Origin: Seison nebaliae
Lineage: Eukaryota > Rotifera > Pararotatoria > Seisonacea > Seisonidae
Length of the DNA stretch: 64,000 bases
NCBI GenBank assembly: GCA_023231475.1
Contig: JALJEE010000928.1
Span: 46,309 to 110,308 of the forward strand
Direction of reading: 5' to 3'
In this document: one piece after another, positions 1 to 12,209 of the stretch
Layout of the letters: each line of letters begins with the position of its first letter
Position numbering within the stretch: the stretch's first letter is position 1
Made by a program: the position numbers and the translations under genes
Notes under the pieces: model-generated
Seen by the model: the letters and a program-made list of their open reading frames with translations, nothing else
Database searches by the model: none
Told to the model about the DNA's origin: nothing

Positions 1-1776
1 TCCTATGCTAATAACGTTCGTTAAACGATCCAATTAATCTTCTTAACGTCTTGCTTACAGTAATTGAATTCCGACTGCGTATTCAAGTGTTTAACGATTG
101 CTCTTTCTCCTTTTTAATTGTAATTGCTACAATAATTTTTCGAGGAAGATCTCCTCGTGTGGATGCTGTCAAAATTGGAACGATTTCAACGATTTCAATT
201 GTGCATAAGTGAAGAATAATCGATTGATAGGAGTAGAACTTGTGAGGAGAATGCCAACGATAATATGTAGAGGATATGTTACATATAATCACCAATCGAA
301 TATGCACTACAATGGAATTATGTAAAATGATTTATATAAGTCAACTAAATATCGTTTTTTATGATGGTGAAGGAATCATACTGAAAGTTGATAAGAGATT
401 GGCATTTTCACAACATTCCCTTAATGGAAGAAGAATAGACGAATCTTATTAATTAACAGAAAATGGAAAGAAGAATGAAGTTTTCAAGTGCTTCACACAC
501 TGTTCATATGTATTATCAGTATTTACTTTAAAAGGGATTTGGAAAAGGAATGGAAGGAAGAAAAGCATTTGACAGTGACAGAAAATTGGTAGACGATGTT
601 GAGAGTGCGGAAGGTGCCAAACGGAACAACGGAAATCATTTGGTATGAACTCAATTTAAGATTTTGTTTTGTTCGAGAGAAAAGATTAAGTAGGAGAATA
701 ATTATCAGCGAAAGAGAAAATGAAGAAATAATGGAAGATGAATATTCTCAATTTAGTTGGGAGAGAAAGAATAGGAAGCCAAATTTGCGCGAGAAAACAA
801 AGGAGAATTCCTGATAAGTCGTCGGCATCAAGTAGATTTGTTTTCCTATTTTAAAACTTAAACAACAGTCGATTGCAACATGCATATCGATTTGGTTTTC
901 TCCCCGGCACATTTCCATTCAGTTTTCTTTTCTTTCTTTCTCCTCAATAACTCTTCACAATAACAATGTGATTGAATTTCTTTGAAAAAATTATTTATTC
1001 AATACTTTTCATCATTCAAAGTCATCTTCCCCTCATCGCCTCCAATTACACTACCATTCCGTTATGGTTCTTAATTTCTTAAAACGAAATAGATCATTTA
1101 ATGTTCAATTTCCTGTGATCGGTTTCTCTTTTAATTTTGAAAGCGATTAATGATTCATATAATTACTGCTGTACGAATGCACCAATTTGTAGTTATATTA
1201 AAAATATTTAGTAGAACATCCAAATTTATCATACCGTTATCACTCGTTATCTTCCTGCAAATTAATTGTTAACTGCAAATGAAAAAAACTTTATGTTTTC
1301 TCATTTTTCATCGAATAGTTTTGCAGCATGTTAATTGTTCAAAAAAAATTGTGCATTGAATGAAAAAGCATTTCATTAGAAACTAACGAAAAATTTATTA
1401 GTAATGATGATGACAAGGATGGAATATGTCTAATGTTTGATATCGTTTGTCGGAGACTTCTGCCGTATCTAATAGTCTTGTCCCTCGACAGTTGTTACTT
1501 TCATCGATGGTTGCCATCGAAGTGAAACAAATAATTTAACATTTAGAATGACATCGGCTAAGTTGCACAAAAGAAGTTTCTTTTATATTTTTGTGAGTCT
1601 TTATGTGATGAGATCTGTGATGGCATTTCCTCGTCTAACGATCATCATAATGACAATTGATAAAAACTTAATGTCTTCTCAATTGTTCGATTGTTTCGTT
1701 CTTCATTTAGTCAGTTGATCATCGCTAATTTAACAATTGTAAAATTCTCAATTTCTTTTTTATTATTGAAGCAGAA
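1..1776. other. Noncoding upstream region of the Snail gene
   Basis: No open frame here looks like a real exon. The largest plus-strand frame (596-814) has no domain or splice context. The stretch is AT-rich with scattered homopolymers. The last bases before the Snail ATG (about 1750-1770) form a T-rich tract ending in TATTGAAG, which could be a splice acceptor, so a 5' untranslated exon further upstream is possible. I searched for an upstream exon encoding the SNAG start (MPRSFLVKK) and did not see one. This region probably holds promoter and enhancer sequence for the developmental regulator downstream, but I recognise no specific site. Confidence 0.5.
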
Positions 1777-2895
1777 ATGTTTATGATCAAATCGTTGTTA
1801 GCGGAAAATTTCCAAGAAGAGAATAATGAAAAGAAACAGACGTTGTTAACAGTAAATCAAAAGAAAGAGATAAATGTAATTACACCTGAAACATCGCCAG
1901 GTAGTTCCAATGGGAAGAATTGTAGAAAGAGGAAAATGTCGAAAGCCTCTCCAATCAAACATAATTTATCGACACCTCCACTCTCACCCCAATCGGATAG
2001 TCCACCATCTGAATCGTCGACTCATCTACCAGAGAATAAGATTAAGAAATCACATGATTTATTAGGAAGCAGTTGTTCATCGATTAAGATAAATGATACA
2101 TCCAATCAAGATTTCGAATTGTTGAAGAATATTTACGTCAATGCTGTTCTCAATCTTCTCATGAAGAATGAGAATAAATCAATAAACAATCCAATTAACC
2201 AGAATATATTCAATTCCTTTGAAACCACACACACCAATTCGAAGAGTGATGTAAAAAATAATTTGCAGTTATCTCAATTTACTGAACAGACTCAACCGCA
2301 ACGAACAAACAAAAGTGAAGGGGTTAGTACTAAAAATCAAAAAACAATTAAATTACCAGTGAATGAAAAACAAACAAAAACCTTAACTTCAACGTCTGCA
2401 ATCTCTGATTTTATTTCTGTTGTTTCTATACGAAAACCATCAAATGGAGAAGACGAAGGTGCAAATGGAAAATCGTCACAATGGATCCCAAAGAGTGTGA
2501 ACAGTACCAAAATGAAATTGAGCGTTAACGAATCAGGAATGGCTACTTATTTCAGTTGTAAGTTGTGTGGGAAGACTTACACAACATTAGGTGCACTTAA
2601 AATGCACATTCGCACACATACTCTTCCATGCAAGTGCAACATTTGCGGAAAGGCTTTCTCGCGTCCCTGGCTCTTGCAAGGTCACATTCGTACTCATACG
2701 GGAGAGAAACCTTTCCACTGCGAAATATGTTCGCGATCATTTGCCGATCGTTCTAATTTGCGAGCACACATCCAAACCCACTCAAATACCAAACGTTATT
2801 CGTGTAAGAAATGTCAAAAAACTTTTTCTCGAATGAGTCTCCTTAATCGACATCTTGCTGAGAGTAAATTGTCAGTTTGTTGTTCAAATAATTAA
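1777..2895 (+). CDS. sna-like: Snail-family C2H2 zinc-finger transcription factor
   Basis: This 372-residue single-exon protein ends in four tandem C2H2 fingers (about residues 258-370). They carry the Snail/Slug/Escargot signature: the blocks [37 protein letters not shown] and [15 protein letters not shown], then [10 protein letters not shown], are nearly identical to the family. Scratch proteins differ at these blocks, so Snail is favoured. The last finger has the family's atypical final Cys. Snail factors bind E-box-type CAGGTG sites and usually repress, acting in mesoderm, neuroblast and epithelial-mesenchymal programmes. The N-terminal 255 residues are low-complexity Ser/Asn/Lys with a proline-serine stretch near residues 66-82. 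I see neither a SNAG start nor a clear CtBP-binding PxDLS motif. The start is the first ATG in frame. Confidence 0.93.
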   Translation: MFMIKSLLAENFQEENNEKKQTLLTVNQKKEINVITPETSPGSSNGKNCRKRKMSKASPIKHNLSTPPLSPQSDSPPSESSTHLPENKIKKSHDLLGSSCSSIKINDTSNQDFELLKNIYVNAVLNLLMKNENKSINNPINQNIFNSFETTHTNSKSDVKNNLQLSQFTEQTQPQRTNKSEGVSTKNQKTIKLPVNEKQTKTLTSTSAISDFISVVSIRKPSNGEDEGANGKSSQWIPKSVNSTKMKLSVNESGMATYFSCKLCGKTYTTLGALKMHIRTHTLPCKCNICGKAFSRPWLLQGHIRTHTGEKPFHCEICSRSFADRSNLRAHIQTHSNTKRYSCKKCQKTFSRMSLLNRHLAESKLSVCCSNN

Positions 2896-3917
2896 TTTAT
2901 TCATCGTCTTCATCTATTAACTTATCGACGTAATAGTCAAATGAAACACGAAAAATTATTAGCTGATCAACCAAATTTTACGGGGTAATTAAATAAATAC
3001 AAGTTAGAAAAATAATTCTTTTCTCCTTTCACATCATAATTTATTGAACATTGATTTACTTAATGAATTCTATATTATCTACAAAGTATAAAACTGATTT
3101 ATTAAATATTCCTAACTAACTATTTCTTCTTCATATTTTTGCTTTCTTTTAAATAAAATGTATGCACTTAATTTATATATAATCAATATAGTTAAATCAT
3201 TAAAAATTCATTCCCTCCAATCTTTTTATTTTATCTTAATACGAGGAACTTTAGCAACGAAATTGAGAAGATATGAATGATAAGTGGAGAGGTACGAGGA
3301 ATGAGAATGAGAAGGCACAAAGTCGTATGGAAAAAATTGTAATTACTTTGGGACTTCTAGCACGTCCATTCTATTAATTGGAAGAAAAAACAATGTAAAC
3401 AACAGACTGGCTAAATATATTAACATTTTCTAATCTTCTCAAAGTCAAACATAATGTTCATGATGTCATCGGTTTTCTGCTACAGATTTTATTTGATAAA
3501 AATGAATTCTTCTTATGAGTATATGTAAATATCTATAAAAATATGAGAAATATATTAACGGAAGTTAATCTGTTAATCAGAATATCTTTTTATTACAGGA
3601 AAGGAAATGCAGTATGGAGAACCTAATTGTAAATCAATATTGTCGGTTGCCGAATTATATGTCGTATTACAAATTAACCACATTATGGTTCGCATAATCA
3701 ATTTTGATAAAAGGGTAGTCATTGAAAGGTAAATGGAGAATGTACTTTTGTGCCATTTTGATTAAAAATTAAAGAGAATTTGAACTTCATAAATAATCAT
3801 GCAGAGAAACTTGAAACCGCAAAAGGTTGGCATAGTTTAATTTTGAAAAAAATTTAAACGGACTATATTTATATTTAATTTATACAATTTCACAGTAATT
3901 AATTAACGGAAAATAGA
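2896..3917. other. Intergenic: Snail 3' side and aminopeptidase upstream
   Basis: AT-rich sequence without a supported gene. Several AATAAA/AAATAAAT motifs lie within 300 bp after the Snail stop (for example near 2989 and 3150) and could serve as polyadenylation signals. I see nothing else distinctive. Confidence 0.5.
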
Positions 3918-6196
3918 ATGTTAAGTATTGTGAGGAGATGGATGAAAAGTAGAAAACAAGTTTTAGATTATTTGATAGTTACTTCAAGTGACGCTCATTG
4001 CTCCGAATATGTTCGACATGAAGATAAAATAAGAGAACGAATTAGTTCCTTTTCAGGATCGAATGGACATCTCTTGATTGGAATGGATGAAGCATTTCTT
4101 TGGACTGACGGACGATATTATTTACAAGCAACAAAACAATTATCATCCGATTGGAAATTGATGAAAGAAGGTTAATCAGAATAATTCATCAATTCCAATG
4201 ATGTTTTTAGATGATGATAAAATGGAAGAATTGTTGGTGGAAAAAGAATCATCGAAAATCGGACTCGATTTCACTCGTTGTGATATCGGTTAGAAAATAT
4301 TGATAAATTAAATATTGATGATATTGATATATAATGATTTTGTTTCAATACAATTTCAGGATTATGGAATCGAATGACAAACATTAAATTTATTGATATA
4401 TCAACTGATGGATTCTTTGAAGAGGAATTAATGAAGAATTTCGTGGAGACGAATGGAGAGTATCATAAGAGAAATGGAATATTTCTTCATGATTCGAAAT
4501 TCTCAGGGATACATTTCTCGGATAAAAAAGAAGAATTGTGTAATGATTTGAAATTTGTTCAATCGTCTCACATAATTATTTCGTCACTGGATGAAATTGC
4601 TTGTTAGTGTTCGATAGCGGTAATCTCAACATTTGTTTCTCATCACGAAAGGGCTACTAAATTTGAGATGTTTGAATGAATTTAAATATGTTCCATTCTT
4701 CCTCTCATTTGTCATCGTGTCGAGTAGTGGAGAATGGTTTGAATTAATTCTTATTTTATTATCATTCAAATTATTTTATTCATTCAGTTCTTTCTTTTGT
4801 GATAATGTTCAAAGTGAATCAGTTCAAGATTATTTGAAGAGTAATAATATAAAATTATTTCCATATAATCATTTTTATGATTTCTTACAATCGTTATTGG
4901 ACAATCCGATTAATACGAAAATTCAAATGGATTTAACTGCCAATGTAAAACTATACCAAATAATTCCAGAAGTTAATTCTCCTAAAATTTATTTTATTCA
5001 TTTCTTTCTTTTTTCATTTAGGAGAAGAGATCGATTATTCCCTCACCGATCGCTAGAAGAAAATGTATAAAAAATCCAACAGAAATTAATGGATCGATTA
5101 ATGCACATGTTATTCATTATTCATATAATTTAAATAATTATTTCAATAGAATCGAGATTCAATAGCTCTCAATAAATTTTTGAGGAAACTGGAGAATTGT
5201 ATAAGATCAAAAGAGAAGATAACGGAAATCGATGCCTCCAATATGATTCATGAAGAACGAAAGTTTTAACTAATTCTTTCTTAACTAATTTTAAACAATT
5301 CTTATTTCAGAAAAAATGAGAATTTTGTTAGTGACAGTTTCGAAGCAATTTCAGCTAGTGGACCTAACGGAGCCATTATTCATTATCGACCAGAAAATGA
5401 ATATTTCATTCAACCATCATTACCATATCTGTTGGATTCAGGTGGTCATTATTTGTTAGTTATTATTCTTCCATCAGTCAAATTTCCTATCATTATCACA
5501 GAGATGGAACAACTGATGTAACACGAACTATATTTTTCCAAGAACAACCAAACCATATTAAAGAGATGTATACGAAAGTGATAAAAGCTCATATTGGTGT
5601 GGCGTCGTTAAAGATACCTAAATCATATGATAAAGAGAAGAATATCTGGTTGCAATTGGATGCAATAGCTCGAAGTGAATTATGGAAGTTTTCCGGCGAT
5701 AACTATCTCCATGGAACGGGTCATGGAGTTGGCTACTTTCTGGGAGTTCACGAAAAACCCATAATGTCTTATCGATATGGAAATGGTGAGAATATAACAT
5801 TCAGAGATGGAATGATTATAACGATCGGTTAAATTTTAATTCTGCTCATCATTCTCATATGAATGATCATCTGGAATAGAACCTGGATTTTATTCGACTG
5901 ATAATTATGGAATTCGATTTGAGAACTGTTATCTAACTGAATTGCATGTTTTAATTTCAATTATATCGATATAACATTTATTTATAAAATAGGATGATCA
6001 TTATACATTTCGTCCATTGACACTCGTTCCAATTGATACGAACAATCTTCTTAAACATCTATTGAATAAGAAAGAAATGGAATGGATCAATAATTACCAC
6101 CATCTTATTCAAAAGGAAATATCTGGAAATATAACAGAAACTGTCGATGTTCAATGGATGAAAGAAAAAACGGAAAACATGAAAAATTTTTATTAA
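3918..6196 (+). CDS. XPNPEP1-like: Cytosolic Xaa-Pro aminopeptidase (aminopeptidase P1)
   Basis: The gene is split into about nine or ten exons by 40-110 bp introns. My exon chain begins 3918-4170, 4211-4288, 4360-4602 and 4652 onward. The product follows human XPNPEP1 along its whole length: DAHCSEY and WTDGRYYLQA in the first creatinase-type domain, SSLDEIAW at the domain junction, ISASGPNGAIIHY before the catalytic domain, and a C-terminus ending near 6196. The dimetal (Mn) ligands of the M24 pita-bread fold are all present: Asp in LLDSG, Asp in GTTDVTRT, His in GTGHGVG, Glu in IEPGFY and Glu in ENCY. The enzyme removes an N-terminal residue next to proline and acts in peptide turnover in the cytosol. 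There is no signal peptide, unlike the membrane form XPNPEP2. At first sight the pieces look broken, but every gap is closed by an in-phase intron. The exon at about 4652-4730 is the least certain. Confidence 0.88.
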
Positions 6197-6501
6197 AAGA
6201 AATATCGAGAAGCTATATGGAACCAGACCAATTCTCCAACATCTACGAAACCAATCTGCGAGCAACCTAATTTTTATAGATTACTAACAAAATTTGTAAA
6301 TGAAAAATATAAAACTAGCCGAATAATAATTTTTGTTGATTTGTTCATTCAAGCTTAAAATTTAAAAAAAAATTTTTTCCTAATGTAAATGTTCATGAAT
6401 TATGAATGAATTAAATTATTGAAACGACCAAATTTAGGCTCAATCAATACAGAGGAATTCTGTTATCATATACCAACATATTATACGGTACATAGACATT
6501 G

Positions 6502-8285
6502 ATGGAAAAAACGATTGAATGGGATGGGACCGAATATAAGACGAACAAATTTATCGGAAAAGTTTAATTTAATTTAATTTAATTCATTCTAAAACCAAAC
6601 TAGGGAAGTTTCGGCAAATGTTATTTATTCGATGGGGAACATGACACAAAGATTGCGGTGAAATATATTGAAATTAGACATCACTCGGCAGCAAGATTAG
6701 AGAAACTGACGTCAGAAGTGATGGTACAATCCAATTTGATTCATTCGAATGTCGTTCAATTATTTAACGTTTTACAAAAATCATCACAATTTCGTATTCT
6801 TCTCGAATATTGTCCGAATCAAGTTAGATATTATTAGAAATCAGTTAAATTCAAACTAGTCGGATTTTAGGATCTTTCTAAATTATTAGAGAAACGAAAT
6901 AAATTGACGATAGTGGAATGTCGTTTTTTTATGAGACATATAATGGAAGGAGTGAAGTTTATTCACGATAAGAATTATGTTCATTGTGATCTTAAGCCAA
7001 ACAACATTTTCTTGAGTGATGGTTTAATACCGAAGATTGGTGATTTTGGATTGATCACATCAATTTATGAAGATGAGCGACATATCGGAAGGTTTGTGAT
7101 CTTGTGATGAATATGAAAATAAATTAAATTTTTATTAGGGGAAAAGCCGGAACGTCGACATATATGGCTCCTGAAATCATCAGAGATTATTGTTTCTCTT
7201 ATGCATCAGACATATGGGCATTAGGTGTCATATTGTTAATAACTCTTTCTCTCTCTCTCTCTCTCTTTTATTATTTTTTATAGTTACAAAATGTTAGATG
7301 GTCAATTACCATTTAATGGAACAAAATTTGAAGAATTATTCAAAAACATGTTAGAACCAAGAAGGCGGATAAGACGACGAGATGTGATTGATGCAGAATT
7401 GTTATTAGATAAGATGTTCGAAGTTTCTATGGAATATCGGATAACATTACGTGAGATGGAGAAGGATGCTTTCTTCAAAACTCCAATTCCACTGCAACTC
7501 CCATTGTCCGCATTTCAATCGATACCGACATTCACTCAATCTCAAATGAGAAAATCAAAAAGAAAACGGATGAGCGTGAAAACGAAATCGAAACAATTCG
7601 AAGAATTCATCAATTGGATAACTTGTGGAGATGATGATAAATTGAAAGAGAATTTGAAAGAAATGAAAAAGGATCGATTAATTTACGTGGATCAATGGTG
7701 GAAGACGGCGAATGGTTTATGTTATTTGTTGAATGATGGAACGAAAGGAATTCGATTTACAGATAACTCGATTGTTTGTCAATTCCCCGATTCGTCAGCC
7801 GCAATCACATATGCCGATAGAATGTTGCGAGAAGTTGAAATTTATCAATTCAATGAATTCTCTTCTGATTTTTTAACGAGAAAATGCAAATTATTCCAAA
7901 CTATTATGAAGAATATGAAATTCGCAAATAAACCATCAAATCGTTTTCGATCAAGAGTATTTCCTCTTGAACATTATTTATTGAACAACAATTATCAGAT
8001 ATGGTATCTCAGCAATGGAATTGTGCAAGTTCCACATTATTTAACTTTCCAATATTTTTTATTTAATTTTTTTAGGTTTCCATCAAACACGATTGGAAGA
8101 ATACAAATACGAAAGAATATCTTCTCTTAATGAAAGAGAAGAAAATTATTTATATCAATTCTCATGACGAAATAGAAGATATTCTGATCAATAGGTCCTT
8201 CGATACGCATATATCATTGAAATGTGCTCTCCGTTCCTTTGGTGAATTGATGAAAGATAAATGTTTCGATCTATTCAATTATTAA
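6502..8285 (+). CDS. PLK-like: Divergent polo-like kinase
   Basis: Six exons (6502-6561, 6604-6822, 6871-7091, 7139-7234, 7284-8028, 8076-8285) give a 516-residue protein. An N-terminal Ser/Thr kinase domain shows the Gly loop IGKGSFG, the AVKY lysine, HCDLKPNN, DFG and YMAPE. Two polo boxes follow: PB1 with DQWW and LLNDGTKGIRF, and PB2 with WYLSNGIVQV. Polo kinases control mitosis and centrosomes, and the polo boxes dock on phosphorylated partners. The architecture is PLK1/2/3-like, with two canonical polo boxes rather than the PLK4 cryptic cassette. Odd points: the activation-loop threonine (T210 in human PLK1) aligns to Gly, and the PB2 His/Lys phosphate pincer appears replaced by Trp/Asn, although the PB1 Trp is kept. 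It may be a fast-evolving paralogue rather than the main mitotic Polo. One intron contains a (CT)n tract near 7240-7265. Confidence 0.88.
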
Positions 8286-8516
8286 TAATGTGCCGCGTCA
8301 ATATTATTAATCGTTTTTGGAAGAGTTCTTTTGATGATAATCGATCAATGTCCATTCAAAGGATAAATATTGAAGCTTCAAATTTTAATGACTGATAATT
8401 TCATAGGCAAATATTTAATGATATTTCCAATTACTGTTATATTTCCATGATATTCACAAGACAACCATTTCCATGGAAACGATAAGAAAACCTCAACCAG
8501 ATTTCCGAGGCATAAA

Positions 8517-8924
8517 ATGGGATTGGGTTATGGATCAATGTCAGCAATTATTCCAACACGCTTCCTCTGTACAATCGCTCATCTGATGTCATTATCGTTG
8601 TGCATCGGATATATCGATGACAATCTTTGGTGTACTACAAGATCGTCAGCGGCAGCGACAACACTATCAACCGTACTGGCAATTGGAATAATATTTATTT
8701 TGTTCGAAATCGCGATCTACATCACGGGAATATCGATGTTCCTTATGATCCACTCTTTAATCTTGACATTTCTTCACGCACTTGGCTCTTGTTTACTTAG
8801 CGCATTTCTTTTCGATTGTTGGTGCTACGTACGAATATGGTGGATATTCATCTTATTCTCTTTACTACCCTTCGTAATGGAAATGATTTGTATCGTTCGT
8901 TTTCTAATTAAAAAATCTAAATGA
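8517..8924 (+). CDS. TMEM107: TMEM107-like ciliary transition-zone protein
   Basis: A single-exon 135-residue protein with four predicted membrane spans. It matches vertebrate TMEM107 in length and pattern: an N-terminal IIPTRFLCTIAHL (VPSRFLTLLAHL in human), ITGISMF (LSGVSMF), HSLILTFLHALGSCLLSAFLF, then an aromatic-rich IWWIFILFSLLPFVMEM ending in a short Lys tail. TMEM107 sits in the ciliary transition zone with the MKS module and helps gate entry of membrane proteins into cilia. Its presence implies the organism keeps sensory or other cilia. It starts 231 bp after the polo-like gene on the same strand. The identification rests on motif and topology similarity judged by eye. Confidence 0.8.
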   Translation: MGLGYGSMSAIIPTRFLCTIAHLMSLSLCIGYIDDNLWCTTRSSAAATTLSTVLAIGIIFILFEIAIYITGISMFLMIHSLILTFLHALGSCLLSAFLFDCWCYVRIWWIFILFSLLPFVMEMICIVRFLIKKSK

Positions 8925-9680
8925 TTTTCTCTTCTCTAATTCTCATTCATTAAAATATTTATCGATAAATTTTAACTAATTTCATTTGAAAAAAAACCAT
9001 AATCTTATTTAGACGATTCCATTCCAATATGGATTTGGAAGTTGTGGGAGATAAATCACCAAAAAGTTTAATTGACATAATAATGTTAGGAATAGAAATT
9101 ATAGACATAAAATAATTTGAATTCATCTCAAAATAAAACTAATTTCATTCGACATCCGAATTGTTTGGTTGGATGAGTAGAAAGGACGATGATAAAATGA
9201 ATTAGGATAAATAACACTAAAATGAATCGATTACAAATATAATGGGAAATATAATGAGTTATATTGTGAAATGGTTAGGAAACTGCCAAAGCAACAATTG
9301 TTCTGTCGGAAATGTCTGAATGTGTCTTTAACGAAGAGTCATGCATTCAGGGTGATAAAATTGTGAAAATTGTAAGGAGGAATTTTTTTATAGAAAGAAT
9401 AAAGGATATACATGTATATATATATATAGTGTATATATGTATATCGAGAAGTTATTTTCTCTTTTTTGAATGGATTGAAATAAAACGGTTGAAACATTAA
9501 AATAAAATTTATATATGAACTCTGAAAGAAGGTTGTGGGGGTGTTGATCTGATAATAATTGATATAATTGTTTCTCAACTTTAACAAATACAAATATTCA
9601 AATGAAGGAAATTAATAATCGAAAGATAATTTTAGTTTTACTTTTTTCTCCAATACTTTTCTAACTTCTCTTCTCGATCT
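8925..9680. other. Intergenic between convergent TMEM107 and dynamin genes
   Basis: This stretch holds the 3' flanks of two convergent genes. It is AT-rich with a short (TA)n tract near 9415-9430. Short open frames on both strands (9312-9500, 9339-9593) are antisense to each other and have no domain support, so I read this as untranslated and spacer sequence. Confidence 0.5.
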
Positions 9681-12209
9681 TCATCGCTTATCTGGTCGTT
9701 CGGGAACGCGGGGAGGAATATATGGTGCTGCCTTGTTCGTCCGTGAAGGAATGGTTGGAACATCACTATTGCTTCCCGATGGAGCCATAGGAGCGTTGTT
9801 GCGTTTCATACTTGGCGATCGGTGGGTGGAGTCGGGACGAGGTGGAACAATTTTTTTAGACATTGGATTTAATCGTGCATTTGAATTCATCGAATTGTTC
9901 ATTTGTTCATTCGAATTCATCCAAGACATGTCGACTTGAGGAGGAACGGGAGTTGATACAGTTTTCATTTGTACTTGATCAATAATCTTCAATGCCTCCG
10001 TTGTACATTTATACAATTTCAAAAGTGACTCACGTCTTTGTGTCTCTTCCGGACTCTCCTCCATCAACTGAACGACGTTTCCGGTCGAATAGAGCATCGG
10101 AATAATTTCTTCTCCAATGAAATTTTTCAGTTTTTGGATAATGGAATGCATAATCGCTTTCGGCACCAAATCCTTCGTCGTTCGATTAACGATCTTTTTG
10201 TACGAATCGACTAATGTTCGAATCGTTTCGATCTGTCTCTCCAGATTAGGCGACACTGACACTTCGTCGGCATTTCGACCATCACCAACACCTGAATCTC
10301 CCGAACTATTTGTTGGTTCGATCGTATTCTCTTTTGAGGGATAGACTCCAGCACGAAGGAATGACGCCTTCCAACCATCAATATCATCAATCGATTCACA
10401 AGTCAATTCCAATTGTTTATGATCTTTGAACACATTCCTCGAATCATTATAATAAAGAGCGAATGCATGCTTCTTACTCATGAAACCACCAGCATCGATA
10501 TCTCTCAATTTCATATTGTCTAAATTAATCATAAATTTCTTCTCTTGTTCTGTATCGTCCTTGTACCATGATAACGATTCCGTCGTCATAACGAACCAAA
10601 ACGCTCGTTGTCCTTTCAAGAAACTACCAGACGGTATTCCCAACCATCCTTTCCTTATCAATTCATTACCTACTCGTCTCTTACCATCACTCTGAGCTTT
10701 GTTCGTAGCATTATTAAAACCGATGAAATCTTCATGATTCGTATTAATATATGACAACTGATAATCGACATATAAAAGCAAATTCGTTTTACACGTATCC
10801 TCCAATTGTTGGAGATGTGTCACGATAATTCTTTCTGTTTCATCTCTCAATCGTGGATATGAATGCATTTCATTTGTTATTTTTCGAATACTAATTCTTA
10901 ATTCTTCCGTCACCATTTCAATACAACGAACAATCGGCGCTCGTAAATCCAACATCTCATTCTTAATTACTGCTTCAAATGCTTGATCTGGTGTGAATAA
11001 TCCAGTTCGGACAGCGAATGTATTCCTGATAGTATAAGCGATTCGCCGTCGTAAATCTTTTTCGTCTCTTTCTTCTTTCACTAATTCAAATGGGAAACGT
11101 TCGTGGAATATTCGATTAATTTTTGCTCCACCAGATAATTCGGCCGTATTGACAACGTCGCCACTTCCTTCAATAATCTTCTCAAAATTTATCGCTAATT
11201 GTTGGACCAAATGTAACATAGTTCGTGATTGATGTGCTGGATCATTAGGTTGTACATATTTAAATTCTTTCACATCTTTCTCTAAATCAGCTTGTTGTGC
11301 CAATAAATTGTTACGAATACCTGGCAACTTCTCTCGAATATGATTTGTTAATTGTTCATTCAATGTTCTCTGAAGATATGATGTTCCCATACGAGACGAT
11401 AAATGACGATATGCAGGATGTCCTAAAAAGAATTGTTTCTCAGCAGCTAATGCTGAAACGATATCTTTCCTTCCTTCGATATCTTGTTGACTTCGATTAA
11501 CTACTCCAATATATCCGCGTCTTAATGGGAGAAGACGATTCTCTAAAATATCTCTTGCATGTGTTCCTGCATCCATCAAATCCAATTTAGTAATAACTCC
11601 AATTGTTCTCAATCCTTGAGGATCGACTTCTTTCGCTAATTTTAATGCATCCGAATTCGCCAAATCACTATTTGCTGGAGTAACAGCTAAAATGAGACAA
11701 TTCTCTTGTGTAATAAATTCTAAGATCATGCCTCTTATTAATTGTTCGATATTGGCCGGTTGATCACCTACCGGCACTTTCGTCATTCCCGGTAAATCGA
11801 CTAACGTCAAATTGAGTACATGAGGCGAAAAAACTTTCAAATTAATTGGAACATTCGAAACGCCTTTATTCTGACCAGTTGCTCGATCTGTCTCATCTTC
11901 AATCTCTTTTCGAACCGCATCAAAATCAGTTAACGGTTGTCCTCGTCGATGGAGGAATTCGGCATATTCCGTATTCGAATGTAATAATTGTAAGATCAAT
12001 GGTCGACGTGTTACGATTCCATTACCACGTGGTAAGAAATCTTTTCCTACAAAATTCTCCAACACCGAACTCTTACCTGCACTCTGTCCACCGACGACAG
12101 CTATTTGAGGTAATCCCACTGGAAATTCACGACCAAGATTGGTAAACGCATCTTGCAATGAATTCACAATTGGAATGAGTTCCTCCATTCCTTCATTTTG
12201 CCACGACAT
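9681..12209 (-). CDS. Dynamin: Dynamin GTPase (shibire-type), single exon
   Basis: The 842-residue product has the full classical dynamin layout. The GTPase domain has G1 GQSAGKSS at 41-48, a G3 DLPGMTK at about 138-144 and G4 TKLD at 207-210. A middle/stalk region follows, then a PH domain (about 525-625, KGWLGI through [12 protein letters not shown]), a GTPase effector domain (about 655-750) and a short proline/arginine-rich tail with PPRP and PPRVPERP motifs for SH3 partners. Dynamin assembles around the necks of clathrin-coated pits and drives scission during endocytosis and synaptic vesicle recycling. The reading frame is unbroken, which is unusual for a gene with many introns in most animals and contrasts with the intron-rich neighbours. 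The start codon is the conserved ATG before the GTPase domain. It is complete and looks functional. Confidence 0.97.
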   Translation of the reverse strand: MSWQNEGMEELIPIVNSLQDAFTNLGREFPVGLPQIAVVGGQSAGKSSVLENFVGKDFLPRGNGIVTRRPLILQLLHSNTEYAEFLHRRGQPLTDFDAVRKEIEDETDRATGQNKGVSNVPINLKVFSPHVLNLTLVDLPGMTKVPVGDQPANIEQLIRGMILEFITQENCLILAVTPANSDLANSDALKLAKEVDPQGLRTIGVITKLDLMDAGTHARDILENRLLPLRRGYIGVVNRSQQDIEGRKDIVSALAAEKQFFLGHPAYRHLSSRMGTSYLQRTLNEQLTNHIREKLPGIRNNLLAQQADLEKDVKEFKYVQPNDPAHQSRTMLHLVQQLAINFEKIIEGSGDVVNTAELSGGAKINRIFHERFPFELVKEERDEKDLRRRIAYTIRNTFAVRTGLFTPDQAFEAVIKNEMLDLRAPIVRCIEMVTEELRISIRKITNEMHSYPRLRDETERIIVTHLQQLEDTCKTNLLLYVDYQLSYINTNHEDFIGFNNATNKAQSDGKRRVGNELIRKGWLGIPSGSFLKGQRAFWFVMTTESLSWYKDDTEQEKKFMINLDNMKLRDIDAGGFMSKKHAFALYYNDSRNVFKDHKQLELTCESIDDIDGWKASFLRAGVYPSKENTIEPTNSSGDSGVGDGRNADEVSVSPNLERQIETIRTLVDSYKKIVNRTTKDLVPKAIMHSIIQKLKNFIGEEIIPMLYSTGNVVQLMEESPEETQRRESLLKLYKCTTEALKIIDQVQMKTVSTPVPPQVDMSWMNSNEQMNNSMNSNARLNPMSKKIVPPRPDSTHRSPSMKRNNAPMAPSGSNSDVPTIPSRTNKAAPYIPPRVPERPDKR

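Noticed and set aside
596-814. 72-residue plus-strand open frame upstream of Snail
   Set aside because: No domain, charged random-like content, no splice path to the Snail exon and no SNAG motif.
3918-6196. Possible pseudogene, because the aminopeptidase frame seems to break many times
   Set aside because: Every break coincides with a short GT-AG intron with matching phase, and all metal ligands are intact.
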